NCBI RefSeq assembly: GCF_001043025.1
Contig: NZ_JYLD01000010.1
Location: 1-64,000 of the forward strand
DNA from: Pseudomonas helleri
Lineage (GTDB): Bacteria; Pseudomonadota; Gammaproteobacteria; Pseudomonadales; Pseudomonadaceae
Reading direction: 5' to 3'
DNA: 64,000 bases
In this document: positions 1 through 10,607 of the stretch, piece by piece
Numbering within the stretch: position 1 is the stretch's first letter
Layout: the number at the start of each line of letters is the position of its first letter
The notes under the pieces: model-generated
Seen by the model: the letters and a program-made list of their open reading frames with translations, nothing else
The model's database searches: none
What the model was told of the DNA's origin: nothing
Made by a program: the position numbers and the translations under genes

Positions 1-247
1 TCGGTTGGCACGTACTGATTGGTCGTCGTATTCTTTTTCATGGACTCGCCCTCGCTGTCGTTGGCTTCTAATAGAATGCCACCGTGGCGCACAGACGCCT
101 CGGCTTGGGCGAGTCCATGTAATTACAGATCCATGACGTTTCATTCTCCCCCGCTTGCCCCCACCTCTACGCAGGCCTACTCTAGGGCCTCGTTTCGCGT
201 CTCACTCCCCGCTGTACACCCGATTTCCCGCTTTCGGAGGTCCGTGC

Positions 248-1690
248 ATGTTCGATTTCCACCCTCAGCTCAAGCAGCGCTTCGCCGCCCTGCGTACCCG
301 AGCCGAGTTCTTTTCGCTGCGTTATGTACGTGAATCCGGGCAATACCTGTCGGTACGCAAGAACATCGCAGAACCGCCTTATTTCAATCACGATCAAGGG
401 GCGATGCTGACCGTCCGGCTCAAGGGCGTGGAAGCCTACGCGGCCACCAACGATTTATCCCAGGCGGGGCTGCAAGCCGCGTTGGAACGTGCCGAAGCCC
501 AGGCCCAGTTGATCGCCGACCACGCGCTGCTCGACCTGAGCCACGAGCCGGTGTCTAACGCCAAGTTTGATTACTGCTCGCCCGATCTCGACCAGGCGTT
601 CCCGTCCCTGAGCGACTGCTATGCGCTGCTGGGCGCCGAGTCAGCCGCCGTGCCCAAGGACGAGCGACTGGTCAGTTGGGTCGCCTCGCTGGGGCTGACC
701 CATGTCGAGCAGATCTACCTCAACAGTGCAGGCGCCGAGCTGCGTCAGGCGCAACGCTTTGTCTTCCCCGGCATGAGCGTGACCGCCTACGACGGCCAAG
801 ACAGCCAAAGCCGCACCCTGGGCCGCGATAACTTTGGCCAGCAAGGCGGCGCCGATGTGATCCGCCGCTGCGGGCTGATCGGCGCAGGCCCCACGGTGGC
901 CGACCAGGCGCTGCAATTGCTGCTCGCCCCCAACACCCCGCAAGGCACCCGAGACCTGCTGCTGATGCCCGACCAGATGATCCTGCAGATCCACGAGTCC
1001 ATCGGCCACCCGCTGGAGCTGGACCGGATCTTGGGTGACGAGCGCAATTACGCTGGCACCAGCTTCGTCAAAACCAGCGACTTCGGCAGCCTGCAATACG
1101 GCTCCAAACTGCTCAACGTGACGTTCGACCCGACGATTCCCGAGCAGCTCGCCAGTTACCGCTTTGACGATGACGGCACCCCGGCCAGCAAAGAATTCTT
1201 AATCCGCGAAGGTCTGCTCCTGCGCCCGCTGGGCGGCGCGCTGTCGCAGTTCCGCGCAGGCCTCGAAGGCGTGGCCAACAGCCGCGCGTGCAGCTGGAAC
1301 CGCGCGCCGATTGACCGCATGGCCAACCTCAATATCGAGCCGGGCGATCAGTCCATGGCGCAGTTGATTGGCGGCATCGAGCACGGCATTTTGATGGCCA
1401 ACAACCGCTCGTGGTCGATTGACGATGCCCGCAACAAGTTCCAGTTCGGCTGCGAATGGGGCCAGTTGATCGAAAATGGCGAACTCAAAGGTGTGGTGAA
1501 AAACCCCAACTACCGGGGTATTTCCGAGCAGTTCTGGCGCAACCTCAGCGCCGTGGGCGACGCCAGCACCTTTAAAGTGCTGGGCACGCCCAACTGCGGC
1601 AAAGGTGAACCCAACCAGGTGATCCGCGTGGGGCACGCGTCCCCGGCCTGTGTGTTCAGTCAAATTGATGTGTTTGGAGGGGATGCCTGA
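248..1690 (+). CDS. TldD/PmbA family zinc metallopeptidase (TldD-like subunit)
   Basis: A 480-residue protein of the TldD/PmbA family, whose best-known members form a heterodimeric zinc protease (TldD/TldE) that degrades unfolded or modified peptides. The HExxxH zinc motif (HESIGH) lies near residue 249, which marks this as the catalytic TldD-type partner. The start at 248 is chosen because cggagg at 235-240 is a good ribosome binding site; the longer open frame starting at 155 has none. The next gene overlaps its stop codon and encodes the other family member, so the two are probably made as a pair. Pseudomonas normally has the canonical tldD and pmbA elsewhere, so this is probably a second, paralogous pair; its substrate is unknown. 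Confidence 0.9.
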   Translation: MFDFHPQLKQRFAALRTRAEFFSLRYVRESGQYLSVRKNIAEPPYFNHDQGAMLTVRLKGVEAYAATNDLSQAGLQAALERAEAQAQLIADHALLDLSHEPVSNAKFDYCSPDLDQAFPSLSDCYALLGAESAAVPKDERLVSWVASLGLTHVEQIYLNSAGAELRQAQRFVFPGMSVTAYDGQDSQSRTLGRDNFGQQGGADVIRRCGLIGAGPTVADQALQLLLAPNTPQGTRDLLLMPDQMILQIHESIGHPLELDRILGDERNYAGTSFVKTSDFGSLQYGSKLLNVTFDPTIPEQLASYRFDDDGTPASKEFLIREGLLLRPLGGALSQFRAGLEGVANSRACSWNRAPIDRMANLNIEPGDQSMAQLIGGIEHGILMANNRSWSIDDARNKFQFGCEWGQLIENGELKGVVKNPNYRGISEQFWRNLSAVGDASTFKVLGTPNCGKGEPNQVIRVGHASPACVFSQIDVFGGDA

Positions 1691-3027
1691 TGGGTACGCC
1701 AATGAGTCAGGCCGAGCAGTTCGAAGGGTTGGTGGCGTGGCTGCGCAAGGCGCTGGTCAGCCCCGAGCAGTTCACCGTGGGCTACAACGCCGAAACCTCG
1801 GAATTTATTCGCTTCAATAAGGGCAAAGTGCGCCAGGCCGGTGTGGTTCAGCAAGCCAGCCTTAGCCTCAAGCTGATCAACGAAGGCCGCCATGCCAGCG
1901 TCAACGTGACCCTGGCCGGTGAGCCTGCGGTTGACCAACAACGCGTGGCCGATGCGCTGAAACAACTGCGCGACACCGTGCCGCTGCTGCCGGTCGACCC
2001 GTACCTGCTGCTCAACCCCGAGCCGTGGCACAGCCACACCGAGCAGGCCGAAGCGTTGCCGGACACCGCGCAGGTGCTGGATGAAATCCGCCGCGCCGCC
2101 CACGGGGTCGATCTGGTCGGTTTCTACGCCAGCGGCCCGATCAGCTACGGCTACGCCAGTTCACAAGGCGCGCTGGGCTGGCATGAGGCCAACAGTTTCA
2201 ACTTTGACTGGAGCCTGTTCCACAGCAACGGCCAAGCGGTTAAAGCCAGCTACGCCGGTGCCCAGTGGGACAGCGAGCGCTTCGCCCAGCGCATGCAACT
2301 GGCCCGCGAGCAATTGGCGTTTCTCGACCGCCCGGCCCACGTGCTGGCGCCGGGTGAGTACCGTGCTTACCTGGCCCCCGCGGCACTGGAAGAAGTCATG
2401 AGCATGCTCTGCTGGGGCGGCTTTTCGGCCCAAGCGCTGGCCAGCAAATACAGCCCGCTGCAAAAGCTCTATGGCGGTGATGCCGAGCTGAGCCCGCTGG
2501 TGTCGCTGGACGAACACGTGAGCCAGTCGTTAAGCCCGGCGTTTTCCGGCGAGGGCTACCCGCGCCAGGACTTGTCGCTGGTCAAACACGGCAAGGCCGC
2601 CGAGCAACTGGTGAGCTCGCGCAGCGCGGCCGAATACGGCCTCAAGGTCAACGGCGCGCCGGGCAGCGAAGCACCCAGCGCACTGGCGATGGCGGCCGGG
2701 CAACTGGCGCAAGCCGACATCCTCAAGCAGTTGGGCACCGGGTTGTACATCAGCAACCTGTGGTACTTGAACTACTCTGATCAACCAGCAGCACGCCTGA
2801 CCGGCATGACCCGGTTCGCCACGTTCTGGGTCGAAGACGGCGAGATCAAGGCCCCGGTCAACACCATGCGGTTTGATGACAGCGTGTACAGCCTGCTGGG
2901 TTCGCAGCTAGAAGCACTGACGGCAGAGCGGGAGCTGCTGGTCTCGGCCAGCACCTACGACCAACGCCAGACTGCATCGAATCTATTGCCGGGTGCAGTG
3001 GTCAAAAAACTCACGCTCACGTTGTAA
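1690..3027 (+). CDS. TldD/PmbA family protein (PmbA/TldE-like subunit)
   Basis: A 445-residue member of the TldD/PmbA family without an HExxxH motif, as expected for the PmbA/TldE-type partner. Its ATG overlaps the stop codon of the upstream TldD-like gene (TGATG at 1688-1692), and ggagg at 1676-1680 serves as ribosome binding site, so the pair is translationally coupled. By analogy with TldD/TldE it should form a heterodimer with the upstream protein. An in-frame ATG at 1702 is an alternative start. A REP-type inverted repeat follows immediately, so the operon probably ends here. Confidence 0.88.
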   Translation: MGTPMSQAEQFEGLVAWLRKALVSPEQFTVGYNAETSEFIRFNKGKVRQAGVVQQASLSLKLINEGRHASVNVTLAGEPAVDQQRVADALKQLRDTVPLLPVDPYLLLNPEPWHSHTEQAEALPDTAQVLDEIRRAAHGVDLVGFYASGPISYGYASSQGALGWHEANSFNFDWSLFHSNGQAVKASYAGAQWDSERFAQRMQLAREQLAFLDRPAHVLAPGEYRAYLAPAALEEVMSMLCWGGFSAQALASKYSPLQKLYGGDAELSPLVSLDEHVSQSLSPAFSGEGYPRQDLSLVKHGKAAEQLVSSRSAAEYGLKVNGAPGSEAPSALAMAAGQLAQADILKQLGTGLYISNLWYLNYSDQPAARLTGMTRFATFWVEDGEIKAPVNTMRFDDSVYSLLGSQLEALTAERELLVSASTYDQRQTASNLLPGAVVKKLTLTL

Positions 3028-3048
3028 GAGGCAGCATCACTCCAAATT

Positions 3049-3133
3049 GTGGGAGCGGGCTTGCTCGCGATGGCAGCGGCACGATGATGCAGGCATACCG
3101 AGTCGCCTGCATCGCGAGCAAGCCCGCTCCCAC
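3049..3133. repeat. REP-like inverted repeat, 'gtgggagcgggcttgctcgcg' family (family B), copy 1
   Basis: Two arms (gtgggagcgggcttgctcgc and its complement) lie head to head around a variable centre of about 45 bp. The same arms recur at 32291-32376 and 44479-44562. It sits between the PmbA-like gene and the drug exporter and can fold into a long hairpin, so it may also act in transcript ending or stability. Confidence 0.9.
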
Positions 3134-3164
3134 AGGTTTTTGAATGATCACAACAAGAGGTCCT

Positions 3165-4595
3165 ATGCCCGAACGTCCGGTTCTCACGCCCGAAATTTTA
3201 CGGTGGTTGCCTTGGGTAGTGGCCATCGCGTTCTTCATGCAGTCGCTCGACGGCACGATCCTCAACACCGCACTGCCGGCCATGGCCAGCGACCTCAAGG
3301 AAAACCCGCTGCGCATGCAAGGGGTGATCGTTGCCTACATGCTCACAGTGGCCTTGCTGATCCCGGCCTCGGGCTGGATCGCTGACCGCTTCGGCACCAA
3401 AAAAATCTTCTTCAGCGCCATTTTGCTGTTCAGCCTAGGTTCGCTGCTGTGCGCCTTGTCCGGCACGCTCAACGAATTGATCGCCGCCCGTGTGCTTCAA
3501 GGCCTGGGCGGTGCCTTGATGGTGCCGGTCGGGCGGCTGGTGGTGCTTAAGGCCTACCCGCGTTCAGAACTGGTGCGGATCATGGGCTTTATTACCATCC
3601 CCGGCCTGCTCGGCCCGCTGATCGGCCCCACCCTGGGCGGCTGGATGGTGCAGTACCTGAGCTGGCACTGGATCTTTTTGATCAACCTGCCGGTGGGCAT
3701 GCTCGGCTGCTGGGCGGTCTGGAAAATGATCCCCGACTTGCGCGGCGACGGGCGCTCACGCTTCGATGCCTGGGGCTTCTTACTGTTTGGCGCGGCCATG
3801 GTGTTTATCACCATTGCCATGGAAGGCCTGGGCGAACTGCACATGCCGCACCTGCGGGTCATGTTGCTGCTGTTTGCCGGGCTGGCGTGCCTGGCGGCGT
3901 ACTGGCTGCGGGCCGCCAACATCAGCAACCCGCTGTTTTCCCCGACGCTGTTTAAAACCAAGACCTTTGCCGTGGGCATTTTGGGCAACCTGTTTGCCCG
4001 CCTGGGCAGCGGCGCCTTGCCGTTTCTGGTGCCGTTGCTGCTGCAAGTGGCGCTGGGCTACTCACCGTCAGACGCCGGCATGAGCATGTTGCCACTGGCA
4101 GCCGCCGCCATGCTGGCCAAGTGGGGCGCACGGCCGTTGATCGAACGTCTGGGCTATCGCACGATCCTGACCGGCAACACACTGGCACTCGGCATCATGC
4201 TGGCCAGCATGGGCCTGGTCACGGCTCAAACCCCGTACCCGCTGCTGCTGACGATGCTGGCGATTTTGGGGGCCATCAACTCGCTGCAGTTCACTGCCAT
4301 GAACACCGTGACCTTGATCGACCTGGACGATGCCAGCGCCAGCAGTGGCAACAGCTTGCTCTCGGTGGTGGCGCAGTTGTCGTTGAGCCTTGGGGTTGCC
4401 TGTGCCGGTGCCTTGCTGGGGGGGTTCTCGGGTGACGGCGCCGGTGACGACGTGCACACCGTGCTGGGGGCGTTCCAGTTGACGTTCCTGACCGTCGGCA
4501 TCATGGCCATGCTGGCGGCGGCGATATTCTTGCAACTGTCACCGCAGGATGGGCGCAAGCCCAAAGCCAACTCGGAGCATGAGCTGGATCATTAA
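3165..4595 (+). CDS. MFS drug exporter, DHA2 (14-TM) family, MdtD-like
   Basis: A 476-residue inner-membrane major facilitator protein. The N-terminal part carries the first helix with the QSLDGTILNTALP signature typical of the EmrB/QacA (DHA2) drug:proton antiporters and the loop motif DRFGTKK between helices 2 and 3. About 14 hydrophobic segments follow. It most resembles MdtD-type multidrug exporters; the substrate cannot be read from the sequence. The start at 3165 is chosen because aagagg at 3155-3160 precedes it; an upstream ATG at 3144 in the same frame has no such site. It stands alone between two repeat elements, with no membrane-fusion or outer-membrane partner next to it. Confidence 0.85.
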   Translation: MPERPVLTPEILRWLPWVVAIAFFMQSLDGTILNTALPAMASDLKENPLRMQGVIVAYMLTVALLIPASGWIADRFGTKKIFFSAILLFSLGSLLCALSGTLNELIAARVLQGLGGALMVPVGRLVVLKAYPRSELVRIMGFITIPGLLGPLIGPTLGGWMVQYLSWHWIFLINLPVGMLGCWAVWKMIPDLRGDGRSRFDAWGFLLFGAAMVFITIAMEGLGELHMPHLRVMLLLFAGLACLAAYWLRAANISNPLFSPTLFKTKTFAVGILGNLFARLGSGALPFLVPLLLQVALGYSPSDAGMSMLPLAAAAMLAKWGARPLIERLGYRTILTGNTLALGIMLASMGLVTAQTPYPLLLTMLAILGAINSLQFTAMNTVTLIDLDDASASSGNSLLSVVAQLSLSLGVACAGALLGGFSGDGAGDDVHTVLGAFQLTFLTVGIMAMLAAAIFLQLSPQDGRKPKANSEHELDH

Positions 4596-4605
4596 CCCGT
4601 TCACT

Positions 4606-4676
4606 CTGTAGGAGCGAGCTTGCCTCGCGATCTTTTAAAAAGATCAAAAGATCGCGAGACAAGCTCGCTCCTACAG
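4606..4676. repeat. REP-like inverted repeat, 'gtaggagcgagcttgcctcgcg' family (family A)
   Basis: Near-perfect palindrome of about 71 bp: ctgtaggagcgagcttgcct, a core with gatctttt, and the complementary arm ending in ctacag. It lies between the MFS exporter and dbpA. Family A is the most abundant repeat in the window. Confidence 0.92.
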
Positions 4677-4764
4677 AATCCTTGGTGACTTCTCGTCCAG
4701 AATGTTCGGGCATTGGGCAACGGGCTGTTACACTGCGCGACATTTTGTTTTGCAGGCCAGTCCC

Positions 4765-6150
<1,386 letters not shown>

Positions 6151-6158
6151 CCCCCCCC

Positions 6159-6231
6159 CTGTAGGAGCGAGCTTGCCTCGCGATCTTTTGATTTTTAAAA
6201 GCAAAGATCGCGAGACAAGCTCGCTCCTACA
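6159..6231. repeat. REP-like inverted repeat, family A
   Basis: Arms gtaggagcgagcttgcctcg and cgagacaagctcgctcctac around a gatctttt core, just after the dbpA stop codon and before the flavoprotein gene. Confidence 0.9.
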
Positions 6232-6260
6232 CGATTATCTGAAGTTTTGAGGACACCGCT

Positions 6261-7439
6261 TTGCGTACCACCGACGTTGTGATTATTGGCGCTGGCGCCG
6301 CAGGTTTGATGTGCGCGCTGACCGCTGCCGGGCGTGGGCGCAAGGTGTTGCTGATCGACCACGCCAACAAGGCGGGCAAAAAAATCCTGATGTCGGGCGG
6401 TGGTCGCTGCAATTTCACCAATATGTACACCGAGCCGGGTAACTTCCTGTCGCAGAACCCGCACTTCTGCAAATCAGCGCTGGCCCGCTACACCCAATGG
6501 GATTTCATCGAACTGGTGAGCAGGCACGGCGTGCCTTACCACGAGAAAAAACTCGGCCAGCTGTTTTGCGATAACAAGTCCAGCGACATCCTTGAGATGC
6601 TCCTCAGCGAGTGCCAGCAAGCCGGTGTCAGCCTGCACCTGGACACCTCGGTTGAGCAGATCGAAAAAACCGACAGCGGTTACAGCCTCAAGACCACGCT
6701 GGATCAGTTGAACTGCCAGTCGCTGGTGATCGCCACCGGCGGCTTGTCGATCCCGACGCTGGGCGCCACCGGGTTTGGTTACCAAGTGGCCAAGCAGTTT
6801 GGCCACACCTTGCTGCCGACCCGCGCAGGGCTGGTGCCGTTCACCATTACCGATCAGCTCAAAGAGATTTGCAGCGAACTGTCGGGCACCTCGGTGGACT
6901 GCCTGGTGAGCTGCAACGATCAGAGTTTTCGCGAGAACATTCTGTTCACCCACCGCGGCCTGAGCGGCCCGGCGATTTTGCAGATTTCGTCGTTCTGGAA
7001 CAGCGGTGACACGGTTGAGATCAACCTGTTGCCGGATCTGGACGCGCTGAGCTGGCTGCAAGCGCAACAGGCCGAACGCCCGAACAGCGAACTGAAAACC
7101 CTGCTCGGGGAAATCTTCACCAAGAAGATGGCCAACTTGCTGGCCGAGCATTGGTTCGTGTCCAAACCCATGAAGCAATACACCCCAAGCGAACTGGCCG
7201 ACGTGGCTAACAAGCTGGCGTGCTGGACTGTCGTGCCCGCCGGGACCGAAGGCTATCGCACCGCCGAAGTCACGCTGGGCGGCGTGGACACCCGCGAAGT
7301 GTCGTCCAAGACCATGGAATCGCTAAAAAGCCCGGGGCTGTATTTTGTCGGCGAAGTACTGGATGTGAGCGGCCACCTGGGCGGTTTCAACTTCCAGTGG
7401 GCGTGGGCGTCGGGGTATGCCGCCGCGCAGTACGCCTGA
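6261..7439 (+). CDS. BaiN/YhiN (HI0933) family NAD(P)/FAD-dependent oxidoreductase
   Basis: A 392-residue flavoprotein. The dinucleotide-binding fold is at the N-terminus (VVIIGAGAAGLMCA), followed by the family-specific SGGGRCNFTN segment at about residue 47. The C-terminus has the usual second FAD contact, GLYFVGEVLDVSGHLGGFN. Members of this family (HI0933, YhiN, BaiN, RdsA) are soluble reductases; most have no known substrate. TTG at 6261 is taken as start because gagga at 6249-6253 is a suitable ribosome binding site and the glycine-rich motif follows within ten residues. Confidence 0.85.
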   Translation: MRTTDVVIIGAGAAGLMCALTAAGRGRKVLLIDHANKAGKKILMSGGGRCNFTNMYTEPGNFLSQNPHFCKSALARYTQWDFIELVSRHGVPYHEKKLGQLFCDNKSSDILEMLLSECQQAGVSLHLDTSVEQIEKTDSGYSLKTTLDQLNCQSLVIATGGLSIPTLGATGFGYQVAKQFGHTLLPTRAGLVPFTITDQLKEICSELSGTSVDCLVSCNDQSFRENILFTHRGLSGPAILQISSFWNSGDTVEINLLPDLDALSWLQAQQAERPNSELKTLLGEIFTKKMANLLAEHWFVSKPMKQYTPSELADVANKLACWTVVPAGTEGYRTAEVTLGGVDTREVSSKTMESLKSPGLYFVGEVLDVSGHLGGFNFQWAWASGYAAAQYA

Positions 7440-7568
7440 CACAGGCGTACCTTCAACGCGGGTTTGCATTCAGGCAAAAAATATTTTCTGTCCGATGTGA
7501 ACAGTGCCATTGCACTAGCGTCTTATCTGGCTCAATTTAGCGAATCTCGAGCCAGGCACCGCCACTCC

Positions 7569-9743
7569 ATGTCATCGACCTCTTTCAGCCAATCACTGCG
7601 CCGCTTGTGGGCGCGGGACAAGTTCAGTTACAGCGTCCGGGTGTTCATCGCCCTGACCGGCAGCATGGCTTTTTGCTGGTATCAGGACGAGATGTCGCTG
7701 CTGATTCCTTTGTTCCTGGGGATTATTGCCAGCGCCCTGGCCGAAACCGATGACAGCTGGCAAGGCCGCCTGAATGCGTTGCTGGTCACGCTGGTGTGCT
7801 TCAGCGCCTCGGCGCTGAGTGTCGAATTACTCTTCCCCTACCCTTGGCTGCTGGTCATCGCGCTGGCCCTGGCCAGTTTTGCCCTGACCATGCTCGGGGC
7901 GCTGGGTGAACGGTACGGGGCGATTGCCTCGGCCACGTTGATTCTGGCCGTGTACACCATGATCGGCGTGGACCAGCGCGGCGGCGAAGTCACCGATTTC
8001 TGGCACGAGCCGCTGTTGCTGGTGGCCGGTGCGGCCTGGTACGGGCTGCTCTCGGTGCTGTGGCAGGCGCTGTTTTCCAACCAGCCGGTGCAGCAAAGCC
8101 TGGCGCGGCTGTTTTGGGAACTGGGCCTGTACCTCAAGCTCAAGTCGGCACTGTTCGAACCGGTGCGCAAGCTGGATGTAGAAGCAGGCCGCCTGGAGCT
8201 GGCCCGACAAAACGGCCGTGTAGTGGCCGCGCTCAATACCGCCAAAGAGATTATTTTGCACCGGGTCGGCAACTCGCGGCCGGGCTCGAAAATCAGCCGT
8301 TACCTCAAGCTGTACTTCCTCGCGCAAGACATTCACGAACGCGCCAGCTCGTCGCACTACCCGTACAACGCACTCGCCGATGCGTTCTTCCACAGTGACG
8401 TGATGTTCCGTTGCCAACGCCTGCTGCGCCAGCAAGGTGTGGCCTGCCAGCGCCTGTCGGAGTCGATCAAGCTGCGCCAGCCGTTTGTCTATGACGACAG
8501 TTTTGCCGAGGCCTTGGGCGACTTGCACGCCTCCCTCGAACACTTGCGCATCCAGAGCAACCCGGCCTGGCGCGGGCTGCTGCGCTCACTGCGCGCGCTG
8601 GCGGCCAACCTCGGCACGCTGGACCGTTTGCTCAGCGATGCGAGCAACCCCGACGCCCTGGCCGACGCCACCGACAGCAGCCTGCTGGACCGTTCGCCGC
8701 GCAACCTCAAGGACGTGTGGTCGCGCCTGCGTCAGCACCTCACACCGACGTCGCTGATCTTTCGCCACGCCCTGCGCCTGCCTTTGGCGCTGAGCATCGG
8801 CTTTGGCATGGTGCACTGGATTCACCCAAGCCAAGGCTACTGGATCATCCTCACCACGCTGTTTGTCTGCCAGCCAAGCTACGGCGCGACGCGGCGCAAG
8901 TTCAGCCAGCGGATCATCGGCACGGCCATCGGTCTGGCGGTGGGCTGGGCGCTGTTCGACCTGTTCCCCAACCCCATCATTCAGTCGCTGTTTGCGGTAG
9001 TGGCCGGGGTGGTGTTCTTTACCAACCGCACCACGCGTTACACCTTGAGCACGGCCGCCATTACTTTGATGGTTCTGTTCTGCTTCAACCAGGTGGGCGA
9101 CGGTTACGGGCTGTTCTTGCCACGGCTGTTCGATACCTTGGTGGGCAGCGTGATTGCGGCGGCAGCGGTGTTCCTGTTCTTGCCGGACTGGCAGGGCCGT
9201 CGGCTCAATCAGGCGCTGGCCAATACCTTGAGCTGCAACAGCCAGTACCTGCGCCAGATCCTCCAGCAATACGCCCAGGGCAAAAGTGACGACCTGGCCT
9301 ATCGTCTGGCCCGGCGTAACGCCCACAACGCCGATGCGGCGCTGTCGACCACGCTGGCCAACATGCTGATGGAGCCGGGGCATTTCCGTAAGGACGCCGA
9401 CATGGGCTTCCGCTTTCTGGTGCTCTCGCACACCTTGCTCAGTTATTTGTCGGGGCTGGGCGCGCATCGCGGCACTGAGCTGCCGGCAGAGCTGCGCGAG
9501 CAGTTGATCGAAGGCGCCGGGCGGCGCATTGCTGACAGCATCGACCAGATTGCCCAAGGCTTGAGCGCCAAGCTGCCGGTGCCGGTGCAAAGCGACGAGG
9601 AAGAAAAACTGGCCAATGAGCTGGAGCAGATGCCGGATGACATTGATGAGAACCTGCGGCTGGTGCAAACCCAGTTGGCGCTGATCTGCCGTCAACTCGG
9701 CCCATTGCGCACCCTAGCTGCACATTTGGTCAAAGCTCCGTAG
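7569..9743 (+). CDS. yccS: YccS/YhfK family (FUSC) integral membrane protein
   Basis: A 724-residue inner-membrane protein with the YccS layout: an N-terminal block of hydrophobic segments (about residues 20-170), a soluble middle part containing the family string LAQDIHERASSSHYPYNAL, a second hydrophobic block (about 400-540) with SQGYWIILTTLFVCQPSYGATR, and a soluble C-terminus. Related FUSC proteins are proposed efflux components for aromatic acids; the role of YccS is not established. The ATG at 7569 is chosen because homology to YccS (about 720 residues) begins there; an in-frame ATG at 7464 would add 35 unrelated residues. Confidence 0.87.
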   Translation: MSSTSFSQSLRRLWARDKFSYSVRVFIALTGSMAFCWYQDEMSLLIPLFLGIIASALAETDDSWQGRLNALLVTLVCFSASALSVELLFPYPWLLVIALALASFALTMLGALGERYGAIASATLILAVYTMIGVDQRGGEVTDFWHEPLLLVAGAAWYGLLSVLWQALFSNQPVQQSLARLFWELGLYLKLKSALFEPVRKLDVEAGRLELARQNGRVVAALNTAKEIILHRVGNSRPGSKISRYLKLYFLAQDIHERASSSHYPYNALADAFFHSDVMFRCQRLLRQQGVACQRLSESIKLRQPFVYDDSFAEALGDLHASLEHLRIQSNPAWRGLLRSLRALAANLGTLDRLLSDASNPDALADATDSSLLDRSPRNLKDVWSRLRQHLTPTSLIFRHALRLPLALSIGFGMVHWIHPSQGYWIILTTLFVCQPSYGATRRKFSQRIIGTAIGLAVGWALFDLFPNPIIQSLFAVVAGVVFFTNRTTRYTLSTAAITLMVLFCFNQVGDGYGLFLPRLFDTLVGSVIAAAAVFLFLPDWQGRRLNQALANTLSCNSQYLRQILQQYAQGKSDDLAYRLARRNAHNADAALSTTLANMLMEPGHFRKDADMGFRFLVLSHTLLSYLSGLGAHRGTELPAELREQLIEGAGRRIADSIDQIAQGLSAKLPVPVQSDEEEKLANELEQMPDDIDENLRLVQTQLALICRQLGPLRTLAAHLVKAP

Positions 9744-9817
9744 GATTTATCGCAGCTTGGCGCCAGTCAGTATCACGCCTACTATCGGGCCATCGTTTCG
9801 ATAACAAGGACAACACC

Positions 9818-10270
9818 GTGACCACTGACTGGCTCTGCAAACACCACGACGATCTGGGCAAAGAACAGCTCTACGCCATTCTGGAGCTGCGCTCGGAAGT
9901 CTTCGTCGTTGAACAGAAATGCGCGTATCAAGATGTCGACGGCCAAGACCTGTCGGGCGATACGCTGCACGTGATGGGCTGGCAAGACGACAAGCTGGTG
10001 GCCTACGCCCGCTTGCTCGACCCCGAATCCCAAGGCGGCGACGTGGTCATTGGCCGGGTGATCATTGCACCCCAAGGCCGCGGGCAAAAGCTTGGGCACC
10101 GCCTGCTGGAAGTGGCGCTGGAAAACATCGAAGAGTATTGGTCCGGGCAACCGATTTTCATGTCCGCGCAAGCGCACTTGCAGCCATTTTATGAGCAGCA
10201 CGGGTTTCGGGCCGAAGGCGAGACGTACCTTGAAGATGACATCCCGCACATCGGCATGCGCCGTGCTTAA
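9818..10270 (+). CDS. elaA: GNAT family N-acetyltransferase, ElaA-like
   Basis: A 150-residue GNAT-fold protein. The N-terminal LYAILELRSEVFVVEQKCAY is the hallmark of the ElaA group, and the acetyl-CoA loop appears as VIIAPQGRGQKLGHRLL at about residues 85-101. Its substrate is not known. GTG at 9818 is preceded by aagga at 9806-9810. Its 3' end overlaps by 4 bp the 3' end of the convergent small winged-helix gene. Confidence 0.87.
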   Translation: MTTDWLCKHHDDLGKEQLYAILELRSEVFVVEQKCAYQDVDGQDLSGDTLHVMGWQDDKLVAYARLLDPESQGGDVVIGRVIIAPQGRGQKLGHRLLEVALENIEEYWSGQPIFMSAQAHLQPFYEQHGFRAEGETYLEDDIPHIGMRRA

Positions 10271-10563
10271 GGGTAACCGAGCACCTGCTTGATCTGCTCC
10301 AGGTGCTGGCCGACCCAGGCTTTGTCGATCGGCCCCCAGCTGTGAATCAGGTAGCGCCCGGCATGGTTGCGGGCGCCGTCCTGTTGTTCAAACTCACACA
10401 CGATGTCCAGATCGGCCAGGGCGGCAATGGTGTCCTGGGCCGTACGGCGCGGCATGCCGGTGACATCGGTCAGCGCTGGCACACTGCTGGCGGTTTGGCT
10501 GTCGATCAACCAGGCCACGTACAAACGCCGGTAAAAACTGCTTTTGGTTTTACTGACTTCCAT
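10267..10563 (-). CDS. Small winged helix-turn-helix protein (HTH_43-like)
   Basis: A 98-residue protein. The first 70 residues read as a winged helix-turn-helix (RLYVAWLIDSQTASSVPAL, then DVTGMPRRTAQDTIAALADL as the recognition helix), ending in HSWGPIDKAWV. It resembles small stand-alone winged-helix proteins conserved in Pseudomonas. It is probably a DNA-binding regulator; no target is evident. It converges on the ElaA-like gene and lies in the same direction as the protease gene upstream, with a 40-bp gap. Confidence 0.72.
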   Translation of the reverse strand: MEVSKTKSSFYRRLYVAWLIDSQTASSVPALTDVTGMPRRTAQDTIAALADLDIVCEFEQQDGARNHAGRYLIHSWGPIDKAWVGQHLEQIKQVLGYP

Positions 10564-10591
10564 TCAGAACTCCCGTTATGTAGTACGCCAC

Positions 10592-10607
10592 CTGTAGGTG
10601 CGAGCTT
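10592..10607. repeat. Solitary half of a family A repeat
   Basis: The string ctgtaggtgcgagctt matches the left arm of the family A repeats with one change and has no right arm. It overlaps the end of the YgjP-like gene. Confidence 0.45.
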
